A stretch of 20,479 nt of DNA, taken from NCBI GenBank assembly GCA_031282935.1, contig JAITCS010000123.1, forward strand, positions 1 through 20,479, given 5' to 3'. The stretch comes from Cellulomonadaceae bacterium (GTDB lineage: Bacteria; Actinomycetota; Actinomycetes; Actinomycetales; Cellulomonadaceae). Positions 1-8,130 of the stretch are shown here, piece by piece (within the stretch, counting starts at the first letter, position 1; each line of letters opens with the position of its first letter). Made by a program: the position numbers and the translations under genes. A model generated the notes under the pieces. It made no database searches, was not told the origin of the DNA, and saw only the letters and a list, made by a program, of their open reading frames with translations.

Positions 1-2571
1 GTCTAGTTCCAGCTCCACTGCGGCACCGGGCATGGTGGTGGTGGCGATGTCCCACCAATCCGAGTCGGCCTCGACGGAGGCGATCCGGTAGGTGTCGGCG
101 GGCAACTGGAGGCCATTCGCAGTGGCCCACGCCTCGGCGAGTTGGTTTCGCGTTGGGTCGTTAGACTTTTCGTTAGGCAGCACGGCAACATTGGGGGGAG
201 TGAGGTTCCCAACCGCCATTTCTACCTGATTTTCGAGGATCAGGTTGGGGCCGAGGGTGGTCACCGCCCCATCAGTGTTCACCGCGAGCAAGGCGGTAAT
301 GTCTTGCACGGTAGCGCTCAGCGTGGCTTGCACGAATTGGCCTGGAAGCACGTAAGGTAGGGCCCAGGTGCCTATGGGCTGTCCGTTGCCTTGGGTTGCC
401 ACGACCGCCGACGTTCCGGCTGGCACCGACCACTGCAAATTAGTCAGCCCAGCCCCCAAGGTTGAGGTCACTGTGACGTCCTCCGCAATAAGTAGCCCAT
501 CCCCGGTGAATTGCCCGTTCGATTCGATATTGGTGGCGTTTAGTACGGTAATTGTCCAGGTTGCTGTAACCGTATCTACGGTGAGCCCGGTGAGGGTGGC
601 CGGAGAAATGTCTATCTTCATGTGCGGAACTTCTACCCGCAAAGTGTCAGTTGCCACTCCGGTGAACCCACTATTGGCCCCATCGGCGGAATCCACGGTG
701 TTCACTAAATCTATCGGGAAAGCGAAAGTCGGAGAATCGGGAATAAAGTAACCTAAAGACTGGTCTTGGGAATAAGCATTAGCAACACTGGCGTCAGCGG
801 TCACTTGCACCGATATTTGACATTCGGGTTGTTGCGCTACCAGATTTCCCGCAACTTCGATTGCGGTGCTGCCAGGTGTAACGGTACTTGAGGTGATATG
901 ACAGCCCGGCGAAGCGGTGAAATTCGGGTTATCGGCTACTCGCAAAATAATTGGCGCGTTCATATCGCCGTTAAGATAGAAATTGGGCAGGTTATCGGTA
1001 AAGTTCCAATTTCCGGTGGCAGTGCCCGCAGGGTTATTGGCCATCACAAAAGTTAGCGTGGTATCACCGCCGGGCTGAATCAGGTTCGGCTCGAACGCTT
1101 TAGAGATGCTTGGCAGAATTACCGGAGCTGGCCCGGTGGGCGGTGGGTCTTGTGGCGGGGCCGGAGCGTTAGCGCACACGTTTTGCGCCTCGTTCCAATA
1201 CAGATAAACCTGGGCGATTTCTGGAATCCCAACGCTAGCGGTTCTGGTAATCGGATTTGTGATAGAACCAGAATTATAGACATCAGATGTGGCCATCATT
1301 GTGCCCGGATCTATTTTACTGCCCGCGATATTACCAGCCGCAGTAAGGCCAAAACCAAATAGCAGGTATTGCGCAGAACCAGGAGTAACATCAAGTCTGG
1401 GCAAACTCGCATACGGTGCCGGAACAGTCACCCCCGGTGCTGCGACAACAATTTGGGTGCGCAAATACGACAAAGTCCCATTATTGAAAGCCGCAGCATC
1501 AAAGAAAGTGGCCACCACCGTGTTGGCGCCATTCCTAATCCGAACCGCAGGATTGAAAGCGTGATACCACTGCCCATAAGCGCCACCACTTACTTGGCTG
1601 GCAATCCAAGAAGTAGGCAACTCAAAAGTCAGCAGTTGATAAGTTCCGGTTGCAACAGTGGTATATAGATATGCGTCCGATGAGGTGAAATAATCGCCAG
1701 GAGTTCCCGAAGCGACACACACGGCCGTGCTAGAGCTGTTCGCTATGAGGTTGCCTTTCATTTCGCCTACGATGTCGAAATCCGGGCTGCTGGGGGCGCT
1801 TGCGATTGCGGCCATTAAGCTGAACTGTATTTCGTCCTCGCCTTCCTCAGTGTCCTCGTCCTCAGTGTCCGGGCCTTCCTCAGTGTCCGGGCCTGCTGTT
1901 ACGGGGCCAGGGGCAGGTGCGGGAGGCGTGAAAACGCCACCAGTGTCCTCGCCATCTTCACCATCCTCGCCATCCTCACCGTCTTCTCCGTCGCCGTCTT
2001 CCCCATCTTCACCGTCCTCACCATCGCCGCCATCGTCGCCACCGTCGCCGGTGTCCTCTCCACCGTCGCCATTGCCGTCGCCGTCGCCGTCGCCGGTGTC
2101 CTCAGTGTTGTCGTCGTCGCCCTCGTCGCCCGTTCCGGCCTCGGACTCGCTGCCTGCTGCTGTGTCGTCGTTGTCGTCGCCGGGGGTTTCGTCAGGCTCA
2201 ACCGCCGGGGTGAGGGTTTCGGTGACCGACGCAGCCCGAGCGGAGAGTCCGCTCGCGGATTCTACCGAGGGCCAGGAGGGACTAATGCGGGTCGGGGTTT
2301 CGACAGGCTCAACCGCCGTTATTTGCGCAGCGACCGCCACAGGCGGGCGCGCGGAATACCGCGCGTCAACCGCCGGGGTCGAGGTTTCGACAGGCTCAAC
2401 CATCGGGGTGGGGGTTTCGGCAGGGTCGGAGGTTGAGGTTGTGGTTTCGGTGAGGTCGGGCAGAGCGGTTGACGCCAGGGCGGCGTTGGGCTGGAATATG
2501 CCCAGCCCGAGCAGCAGCAGGAACGTGACCGACCTGCGTGGCACCGAGTTTCGGAGACGTCGCTTAACCAT
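1..2571 (-). CDS. Large secreted pilus-associated adhesin, 3' end outside the window
   Basis: An open minus-strand frame of 857 codons runs off the window start; I checked it at many points and saw no stop. It begins at ATG 2571, overlapping the stop of the upstream gene by 8 bases (ATGGTTAA), so translation is probably coupled. Residues 1-33 form a signal peptide with an Arg-rich start, the LLLLGLGIF core and an ALA cleavage site. Residues about 57-130 are translated interspersed repeat (VEPVET, SVESASG). Residues about 130-250 are an extremely acidic Gly/Glu/Asp spacer. After that come Thr/Ser/Val-rich beta-sandwich regions; ISKAFEPN followed by PGG-TTLTF near residue 487 is typical of the DUF11-like repeats in surface proteins. 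A C-terminal sorting signal would be expected beyond the window. As last gene of a pilus operon it is probably the tip or wall adhesin; this role is inferred. Confidence 0.85.
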   Translation of the reverse strand, partial: MVKRRLRNSVPRRSVTFLLLLGLGIFQPNAALASTALPDLTETTTSTSDPAETPTPMVEPVETSTPAVDARYSARPPVAVAAQITAVEPVETPTRISPSWPSVESASGLSARAASVTETLTPAVEPDETPGDDNDDTAAGSESEAGTGDEGDDDNTEDTGDGDGDGNGDGGEDTGDGGDDGGDGEDGEDGEDGDGEDGEDGEDGEDGEDTGGVFTPPAPAPGPVTAGPDTEEGPDTEDEDTEEGEDEIQFSLMAAIASAPSSPDFDIVGEMKGNLIANSSSTAVCVASGTPGDYFTSSDAYLYTTVATGTYQLLTFELPTSWIASQVSGGAYGQWYHAFNPAVRIRNGANTVVATFFDAAAFNNGTLSYLRTQIVVAAPGVTVPAPYASLPRLDVTPGSAQYLLFGFGLTAAGNIAGSKIDPGTMMATSDVYNSGSITNPITRTASVGIPEIAQVYLYWNEAQNVCANAPAPPQDPPPTGPAPVILPSISKAFEPNLIQPGGDTTLTFVMANNPAGTATGNWNFTDNLPNFYLNGDMNAPIILRVADNPNFTASPGCHITSSTVTPGSTAIEVAGNLVAQQPECQISVQVTADASVANAYSQDQSLGYFIPDSPTFAFPIDLVNTVDSADGANSGFTGVATDTLRVEVPHMKIDISPATLTGLTVDTVTATWTITVLNATNIESNGQFTGDGLLIAEDVTVTSTLGAGLTNLQWSVPAGTSAVVATQGNGQPIGTWALPYVLPGQFVQATLSATVQDITALLAVNTDGAVTTLGPNLILENQVEMAVGNLTPPNVAVLPNEKSNDPTRNQLAEAWATANGLQLPADTYRIASVEADSDWWDIATTTMPGAAVELELD
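2217..2403 (+). repeat. Interspersed repeat cluster inside the adhesin gene
   Basis: It contains one GTGACCGACGCA unit (2217-2282) and two cores, TTTCGACAGGCTCAACC at 2298 and 2385, 87 bases (29 codons) apart. Between them is a GGCGGGCGCGCGG...GCGCGTCAACCGCC element (2343-2375), which recurs at 8400-8432. On the minus strand it is translated as part of the adhesin just after the signal peptide. Confidence 0.85.
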
Positions 2572-4243
2572 TTGACACCTCGCGGCTCTTGCGAGCTATA
2601 TCGCCCTTACGAGCTTCAACGCCCTGACGGCGTTCCCGACCGTTGCGGCGCCACCACAGCCCGTAGATGAGGCCACCAGCGAGCAGCAGCGAGCCGATTA
2701 GGCTGGTGAGTTCGACGCCAGAGAGCGTCAACAGCCCCCGGTTCGCTTTTGCCTGATTGGCAGCTTCTGCGGCGGCAGCATCGGCAGGGTTAACGTCAGA
2801 GTTAATGGGGTTGTGAACGCTAATTAAGTCGCTAGGGTCGGCACCTCGATTTGCTTGATTAGTTGGATCGCTCGCAGCGCTGTGCCCTGGGTTGGCTAGA
2901 TTGGAGGTCGGATCGGCGGCGCTTTGGCCGGGGGTTGTTGTCGCTTCGCCTTCTTGATCCCGGTGGGTTTCATGCAGGGTTTCGCGGCGCCGCGCGGGTG
3001 GATTCGCTGGGTCGCTAGTTTGCTCCAAACCGTTAGGATTTGCGCCAGTCGGATCGGTTCCCGGTTGCACTGGCACAATCGTCCCTGGTTCAAGTGTTCC
3101 AGGCTCGGGCGCTCCTGGTTGAATCACGCCAGCCCCCTGCCCGCCGCCGGACGGCTCGGTGATTACGGGCTGTGGACTGGGCTGCGCGCTAGGCCCCGAA
3201 CCAGGCTGCGGCGGCTGCACACCGGGAAGCGACGGCTTTGTACTGGGCTGCACCGCTGGCGAACTCGGCGACGGTTGTCCGCCACCGGAATGGCAGTGGT
3301 CATAAACCGAGGAATCCGTAGTCGAATGATTGTTGTGTACGATATAATCATTTTGCAAAACGTGCGTAATATCGCCCACGAACAATAGTTGCTCGTTATG
3401 TGGGCACGCGATTTTCCCGATCACTTGAAATTTCGCCGAGGTTGCCGCTGCCAAATCACCAACATCAAGATGAATTGAGCCGAAAGTAATTGGGCGCGTC
3501 CAACTCGTTACAGAACCATCGGACTTGCCCGGCCAATCAGTCGCAGTGGTTCTTTGCTGGTATTCTGTAAATGTATCTGGCAATTCGATAACCGCCTTTA
3601 CCATAGAGGCGCGCTCTGGCCCGTTATTGCGCACTTCAATGGTGAGCGGCACTAAGGCGAAACCTCGCGGATCATAAACGCCGCGCGCACTGGACAAAGT
3701 GATTTGCACGTCCGTGGGCGCCCCGGCTGGTTTCGGGTTAGCGTTGACATTCCAATGCCAGAGGTCCGTGGTGGGATCGAAAGCCGGAATGGTTACTAAA
3801 AATGGTAAAGATCGGGTGTCGGAATCAGCGGTTTCAAAAACGTAATAGACCCCTTGCGGTATATCATTCCAAGTAAGGGTGCCATCTGCGGCGGTGTCAC
3901 GGGTCGAAACTAATTGGGTGGTGAATGTGGCGGCGTCCACACCGTAAGCGTTCGAGTTAGCCACCCACGACAAAGTCTGGCGCCAACCTTTTTGGGTTTG
4001 CAAATCCACCTGCCCGAAAGGCGCAGCAGTGACTAAACTCAATTCGTACGTTCCTGTGCTAGCCGCTCCCGTCAAACCCGAATTGGTGATATGGATATTT
4101 CCAGTGGTATTAGGGTTTGATGTTAGCGCTAACGGAATATCTACAATAGCAAAACTGCTCAGAAAACCGGCAATCACTAGCGTCACGATAATGGTGAGCG
4201 GTTTATCGTGCCGGTTTCGCAGTTTAGGCCAGGATAGATGCAC
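2564..4243 (-). CDS. Pilin-like cell-wall protein, probable minor or basal pilin
   Basis: 559 aa from a GTG that overlaps the sortase stop by one base (TAGTG), so translation is probably coupled. Residues 15-40 form a signal or transmembrane segment. Residues about 45-175 match the N-terminal domain of the major pilin encoded upstream: GVYYVFETAD aligns with GLYYIRESNS, and NANPKP (Lys171) sits where the major pilin has YPK. A second beta domain extends to about 317, followed by a Pro/Ser/Gly-rich stalk (about 320-500). The C terminus has a cell-wall sorting layout: LTLSG at 505-509, a hydrophobic helix, then WWRRNGRERR. LTLSG departs from LPXTG because it lacks the Pro and has Ser for Thr. 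It may be a basal pilin anchored by a housekeeping sortase, or a protein held by its membrane helix. Confidence 0.8.
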   Translation of the reverse strand: MHLSWPKLRNRHDKPLTIIVTLVIAGFLSSFAIVDIPLALTSNPNTTGNIHITNSGLTGAASTGTYELSLVTAAPFGQVDLQTQKGWRQTLSWVANSNAYGVDAATFTTQLVSTRDTAADGTLTWNDIPQGVYYVFETADSDTRSLPFLVTIPAFDPTTDLWHWNVNANPKPAGAPTDVQITLSSARGVYDPRGFALVPLTIEVRNNGPERASMVKAVIELPDTFTEYQQRTTATDWPGKSDGSVTSWTRPITFGSIHLDVGDLAAATSAKFQVIGKIACPHNEQLLFVGDITHVLQNDYIVHNNHSTTDSSVYDHCHSGGGQPSPSSPAVQPSTKPSLPGVQPPQPGSGPSAQPSPQPVITEPSGGGQGAGVIQPGAPEPGTLEPGTIVPVQPGTDPTGANPNGLEQTSDPANPPARRRETLHETHRDQEGEATTTPGQSAADPTSNLANPGHSAASDPTNQANRGADPSDLISVHNPINSDVNPADAAAAEAANQAKANRGLLTLSGVELTSLIGSLLLAGGLIYGLWWRRNGRERRQGVEARKGDIARKSREVSNG

Positions 4244-5682
4244 TAGACACCGTCCCCGGTTGTGCGGCGCAGGTGGCGCCCGGTTGGGGTGGTTTCGACA
4301 GGCTCAACCAACGGGGTTTCGGTGACCGACGCAGACCGAGTGGAGAATCCGCTCGCGGATTCTACCGAGGGCCAGGAGGGAGCAGGGAGCGGAGCGACCG
4401 CCACAGGCTCAACCAACGGGGTTTCGGTGACCGACGCAGACCGAGCGGCGAGTCCGCTTGCGGATTCTACCGAGGCCCAGGAAGGAGCAGGGCGGGCCGG
4501 GGCTTCGACAGGCTCAACCGCCGGCATTAGTGCAGCCCAGCGGGTGGTGGTTTCGGCGGGGGTGGTTTCGGTGACCGACGCAGACCGAGTGGAGAATTCG
4601 CTTGCGGATTCTTCCGAGGGCCAGGAGGTACTAGTGCGGGCCGGGGTTTCGACAGGCTCAACCGCCGGGATTGGCTCAACCAACGGGGTTTCGGTGACCG
4701 ACGCAGACCGAGCGGAGAATTCGCTTGCGGATTCTTCCGAGTGCCAGGAGGGACTAGTGCGGGCCGGGGTTTCGACAGGCTCAACCGCCGTTATTTGCGG
4801 AGCGACCGCCACGGGCTCAAACCCACGGGTGGTGGTTTCGACAGGCTCAACCGCCGGAATTGGAGCGACCGCCACAGGCTCAACCACCAGGGCGGGCTTC
4901 GGCTTTCGGAATACCAAAAGGCCCAGCAACAACGCGCCCAAAGTCCCGCCCACAAAAATAAGCAAGAATCGCGGAATCCCCCACATGGGCGGTTGAATCC
5001 GCTGCACAGGCAAAGCCACACGCTCGCCAGTAACTAAAAGCCGGTGCGTGTTTATGTTAATAGGAGTGCAGGTCACTAATGTGGCAAGATCCTGATCCGA
5101 AACCACTGCCAAAGGCTCAACCTCATCAGGTAATACGGTTTGGATTTTGTTCACTCGATAGGTAAGGCGCAAATTGGAGGTGTGAATAGTAAATTCGTCC
5201 CCAATTTCGAGTTCCGCTAAACGTGTGAACAACTCATTGCCAGGCACGCCCGCATGGGCGGTAACCACTGTGTGGGTTGAGGCCCCGCCAACTGGCAGCG
5301 AGGAACCGTAAAGGTGCCCCGCACCGTGCGCTAATTCCCAGGCCCCGGTGCCATGATAAATCGGCACTTGAGCGGCGATTTTGGGGATATAAACCTCGGA
5401 CATGGCTTGCGTGCCGAATTGCAGTTGAGACTGGTATTTTTGGTCGGTTGCGTAGGTATCTGGGTTTATGGAACCAACGGGTTTTACAGCGAGTTGGGCG
5501 TTATATTTTTCAGCGCTATTTATTATTTCATTGTTTGGTTTTATGTCTGCTGCCGCCATGGCAGCGCTAAATGCTATTTTATTTACTTCTCGTTCCTTGT
5601 ACCAGGCTGTCGCTTGCGGATATAGGATAAACCCTAATCCGCAAGCTATCAGCAGGGCAAAGGCAAGGGCACGGCGAATCAT
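4243..5682 (-). CDS. srtC: Class C pilin-polymerising sortase with a repeat-derived C-terminal tail
   Basis: 479 aa from ATG 5682. Class C sortases join pilin subunits through isopeptide bonds outside the membrane. Visible features are an N-terminal transmembrane helix (5-22), the PKIAAQVPIYHGT block (100-112), GHLYGSSLPVGG (122-133), catalytic His143 in TAHAG, Cys205 in TLVTCTP and Arg214 in NTHRLLVTG. A second transmembrane helix (about 237-257) is usual for class C. The NPDTY region (73-77) may serve as the lid in place of the usual DPF/DPW motif. The canonical protein would end near residue 265. This one continues for about 215 residues of degenerate VEPVET and SESASEFSARSASVTET repeats, encoded by the interspersed DNA repeat and probably cytoplasmic. 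The gene sits between the two pilin genes, so its substrates are presumably those pilins. Confidence 0.93.
   Translation of the reverse strand: MIRRALAFALLIACGLGFILYPQATAWYKEREVNKIAFSAAMAAADIKPNNEIINSAEKYNAQLAVKPVGSINPDTYATDQKYQSQLQFGTQAMSEVYIPKIAAQVPIYHGTGAWELAHGAGHLYGSSLPVGGASTHTVVTAHAGVPGNELFTRLAELEIGDEFTIHTSNLRLTYRVNKIQTVLPDEVEPLAVVSDQDLATLVTCTPININTHRLLVTGERVALPVQRIQPPMWGIPRFLLIFVGGTLGALLLGLLVFRKPKPALVVEPVAVAPIPAVEPVETTTRGFEPVAVAPQITAVEPVETPARTSPSWHSEESASEFSARSASVTETPLVEPIPAVEPVETPARTSTSWPSEESASEFSTRSASVTETTPAETTTRWAALMPAVEPVEAPARPAPSWASVESASGLAARSASVTETPLVEPVAVAPLPAPSWPSVESASGFSTRSASVTETPLVEPVETTPTGRHLRRTTGDGV
4280..4900 (+). repeat. Cluster of interspersed repeats inside the sortase gene
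   Basis: Five near-identical cores (TTTCGACAGGCTCAACC or one-base variants) start at 4293, 4503, 4647, 4770 and 4836. The spacings are 210, 144, 123 and 66 bases, all multiples of three, so every copy is read in one frame by the minus-strand sortase gene. Between them are four copies of a unit of about 65 bp that starts GGTGACCGACGCAGACCGAG and ends GGCCAGGAGG. Further partial cores (ACAGGCTCAACCAAC) are also present. Confidence 0.9.
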
Positions 5683-5722
5683 CAGCGACCATCCATTGTC
5701 AAGCTAAAGGTAAATGTACGCA

Positions 5723-5761
5723 AAAACCGGGAGCCCTGGGCACTGCCGCGCTCCCGGTTTT
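5723..5761 (-). terminator. Intercistronic hairpin between major pilin and sortase
   Basis: The arms AAAACCGGGAGC (5723-5734) and GCTCCCGGTTTT (5750-5761) pair over 12 bp around a 15-base loop. Read on the minus strand, the second arm ends in a run of five T, as in an intrinsic terminator. It begins 9 bases after the pilin stop and ends about 40 bases before the sortase start. It probably terminates most transcripts after the pilin, or protects their 3' ends, giving much more pilin than sortase. Confidence 0.75.
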
Positions 5762-5770
5762 CGCTACTTC

Positions 5771-7687
5771 TTACAAGTGGTCTGATTTGCCAATTTCTCG
5801 ACGTTGCCTAATCGCATAAATTAGCGCAAACATGAAGAATACAAATCCGAGCGACGCAATAGTGGATTGCACCCCGTTCCAACCAGTCAATGGCATGGTG
5901 AAACCGGCGTTGGCGAGCACGTTGACTACATGCAAATCATCATAAGATGTGCCCACGATATCGCCGTCAAGGAAACTGGCCACGCACACTGGGAATGGTT
6001 TGGGCTGTAAATCGTAGCCTTCTGGCGCTTTGATCTCAAGGCCCCAATACAAACTGCCAGACATTGCCAGGGTGCTGTTCCCAATCGCTACGCCTAAGGC
6101 TGGCCCCGAAACCATGGTTGGGTTGTTGTCAAGGTCGCCAACAAAACCGCAGGTGGCGTCAGTGCCGGTCTTTACCGACAAACCGAGCATGGCAGCGGAA
6201 CCATCCGCATCGGTGGTGAACACCTTGGTGGCTTGCCATTGTGCCGGGACGTCATTATCGGCGTCATAAACTCGCAAACCATCTTTTACTGCTATAGCCG
6301 TGATCGCAGTATCTACCAGAGCGCTCGGATCGGCTGCTGTCCCATATGCCTTAGCATCGGCTTCAGTTTTGAATAGCATGAATTGTGCCGCAGACGCTAA
6401 CGGAGTACCGCCAGAGAAACCACCGGTAATGGCGTCACCGTTTTGGTCAACTTTATGAACGTTCACGCCACCAAAGTGTACGGTAACCTCTTCAGTTAAG
6501 GACGGCTTGGGCGTTGGCCCCCAACTCAGCAATGAAGGATAGTAATAGGCTTGGTTAGTAACTAAGTCCACAGTGTTACAAGCGGCAACCGCGCCTGCGC
6601 ACTTGTTAATCATATTGGCTTGCACGATTGTGGAGAAAGTGACCTTAACCGTGGCGTTGGTTACCAGATTATAGGCATCACTTAGTTTATCCAGACCATC
6701 GGAAGTGAACTCAATATTCAAAGTGTTGTTGCTACCTGCCGCGATAGCAGGCATATCAGTGCGATATCCGGGCGGGGTAGAATCGTCAATCACTACTGTG
6801 TAATCAACGCCACCGCCAGCTAACACCGGCGCCGCAGCCGCAACCGTGTCAATATCGGCGGAATCCACAATAGAAACCGCGATAGAGGTGGGGTCAATTT
6901 GCAGCGTGGTAGGCACCGGGTCGCTCATCCTAAACCCATTGGAGCCAGTGGCCGGGATTGACATGGTGATGGTGTAATCCACCGTATCGCCCACCGAAAC
7001 CGCTGCCGAATCATCCACATACTTGTGAGTGTTATTCAACGTGCCTTTCGGATAAGCATAAACATCATACATCCAGCCAGTGCCCTCTGGGTTTGTCATA
7101 GGCACGGTGACAAAGAATGGTGCACCCGGATCAACATCAGCCGGGGAATTAGATTCACGTATGTAATAAAGGCCCTGCGGCAGTGGGGTGAAGACCACTT
7201 GCCCCGAGGCGTCAGTAGTGCCTTTTTGACACATATTCCTAACTAAGTTAGGCGGAAATGTTGACGGATTGAGCCCAATGTTGGCAAAGTTAGCGGTGTT
7301 AAAGAACTGATAGGCGCCTAAACTCTTGGACGCCTCCACGATTTTCGCAACCATATCCCACCACGCCGGGTCACTGGTGTTACTGACACCAATACTTGTG
7401 AGCTGATATGAGCTCAAACCTTCAACCAGACAAAGGGTCAATTCGGCGCCGCCAATGGGCTCCATGTTGCTGACATCCGGCTCTTGCGTGCCGTTGCCAG
7501 AGGGTAAGAAAACCCCGTTCACTTTGGACGTAGTGATGGTGAGCGAGCCGGTGGCGCTGGGGTCAATCAGCAAATCAGCGGCTTGAGCGGGCGCGGCCAA
7601 CGGCACGGAGATAAGGGCGGCGGCCCCGAGGGCGGCCAAAGCTGAAACACGGCGACGGCGCCACATTTGAGCAGGGTTAGCAATCAT
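5771..7687 (-). CDS. Major pilin subunit, SpaA/FimA type, with isopeptide D2 domain
   Basis: 638 aa from ATG 7687, chosen over the GTG codons at 7696 and 7690 because AAAGG lies 8 bases upstream. The signal peptide is residues 1-36 (RRRR, hydrophobic core, APAQA). The pilin motif WMYDVYAYPKG contains Lys214, the likely nucleophile for polymerisation. A fimbrial D2-type domain follows (about 220-370), then a Cna-B/SpaA-type region with the E-box YWGLEIKAPEGY (547-558, Glu551). The sorting signal is MPLTG (598-602), a variant of LPXTG, followed by a hydrophobic helix and IRQRREIGK. Six extracellular cysteines (86, 153, 363, 370, 513, 568) could form three disulfides. It is the first gene of the pilus operon and forms the fibre shaft. 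Confidence 0.93.
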   Translation of the reverse strand: MIANPAQMWRRRRVSALAALGAAALISVPLAAPAQAADLLIDPSATGSLTITTSKVNGVFLPSGNGTQEPDVSNMEPIGGAELTLCLVEGLSSYQLTSIGVSNTSDPAWWDMVAKIVEASKSLGAYQFFNTANFANIGLNPSTFPPNLVRNMCQKGTTDASGQVVFTPLPQGLYYIRESNSPADVDPGAPFFVTVPMTNPEGTGWMYDVYAYPKGTLNNTHKYVDDSAAVSVGDTVDYTITMSIPATGSNGFRMSDPVPTTLQIDPTSIAVSIVDSADIDTVAAAAPVLAGGGVDYTVVIDDSTPPGYRTDMPAIAAGSNNTLNIEFTSDGLDKLSDAYNLVTNATVKVTFSTIVQANMINKCAGAVAACNTVDLVTNQAYYYPSLLSWGPTPKPSLTEEVTVHFGGVNVHKVDQNGDAITGGFSGGTPLASAAQFMLFKTEADAKAYGTAADPSALVDTAITAIAVKDGLRVYDADNDVPAQWQATKVFTTDADGSAAMLGLSVKTGTDATCGFVGDLDNNPTMVSGPALGVAIGNSTLAMSGSLYWGLEIKAPEGYDLQPKPFPVCVASFLDGDIVGTSYDDLHVVNVLANAGFTMPLTGWNGVQSTIASLGFVFFMFALIYAIRQRREIGKSDHL

Positions 7688-7712
7688 CACAAGCACCTTT
7701 GCTGGACGTTTC

Positions 7713-7731
7713 TGTAGCCAAGGCAGCTACA
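7713..7731 (-). promoter_or_regulatory. Small hairpin in the probable pilin 5' leader
   Basis: TGTAGC and GCTACA pair over 6 bp around a 7-base loop, about 25 bases upstream of the pilin start. Slightly further upstream, TGCGC and GCGCA (7743-7759) form an operator-like dyad. No convincing -35/-10 pair was found, so a regulatory role is only a possibility. Confidence 0.25.
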
Positions 7732-7799
7732 AGCCCTATCGTTGCGCATAATTCGCGCAGATGCAATAGTTGCGATTTGTGAGGTTGCCCACCGACCGA

Positions 7800-7976
7800 T
7801 ATGTCCCAGTTTGGGGTGGTTTCGTGCGATGGTTTCGGTGACCGACGCAGACCGAGGGTAGAGTCCGCTTGCGGATTCTACCGAGGGCCAGGAGGGAATA
7901 GGGAGCGGAGCGACCGCCACAGGCTCAACCAACGGGTCGCTAGCCGGCGGTTGAGCCCCGTCGAAACCACCCGGTG
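7800..7976 (+). repeat. Interspersed repeats upstream of the pilus operon
   Basis: A unit of about 65 bp (GGTGACCGACGCAGACCGAG to GGCCAGGAGG, about 7834-7896) is followed by a partial core ACAGGCTCAACCAACGG. Next comes an inverted core (GGCGGTTGAGCCCCGTCGAAACCACC, about 7947-7972), the clearest minus-oriented copy in the window. Frames crossing this region give only repeat-derived peptide, so I call no gene here. The stretch from 7688 to 8130 otherwise holds only the leader elements and a further repeat. Confidence 0.75.
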
Positions 7977-8033
7977 AAACTGCCTGAATTTCCAACCGTA
8001 TTTAGGCTTCTGCTAACCCTGATTCCCAGCTTT

Positions 8034-8057
8034 AAGAGCGCGGTGCAACCGCGCAAT
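8034..8057 (-). repeat. Second repeat family (REP-like hairpin), minus-oriented copy
   Basis: On the minus strand this reads TTGCGCGGTTGCACCGCGC then TCTTAA. It matches the hairpin core of the copies at 8462-8491 and 19647-19676. GCGCGGT pairs with ACCGCGC around a very short loop. Confidence 0.6.
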
Positions 8058-8085
8058 GCTCAGCCTTCGCGGCGCCGTATCGGGG

Positions 8086-8102
8086 TTTCGACAGGCTCAA
8101 CC
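8086..8102 (+). repeat. Isolated repeat core downstream of the DUF3263 gene
   Basis: TTTCGACAGGCTCAACC followed by GCCGATG. The degenerate copies GCTCAAACGCCGG and GCTCAACCGGCGGTTTCG (about 8110-8146) run into the 3' end of the DUF3263 gene. Confidence 0.7.
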
Positions 8103-8130
8103 GCCGATGTGCTCAAACGCCGGGGGGTGC

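Noticed and set aside
1727..2575. Plus-strand Ser/Pro-rich frame of 282 residues
   Set aside because: It is the antisense shadow of the acidic Gly-Glu-Asp spacer and repeats in the minus-strand adhesin gene, which has a signal peptide and translational coupling.
4262..4996. Plus-strand frames through the sortase tail
   Set aside because: Repeat DNA stays open in several frames. Only the minus-strand frame continues the recognised sortase domain.
7687..7995. Minus-strand frame of 102 residues ahead of the pilin gene
   Set aside because: Most of it is translated interspersed repeat and the rest covers the probable pilin leader; no ribosome-binding site or family match.
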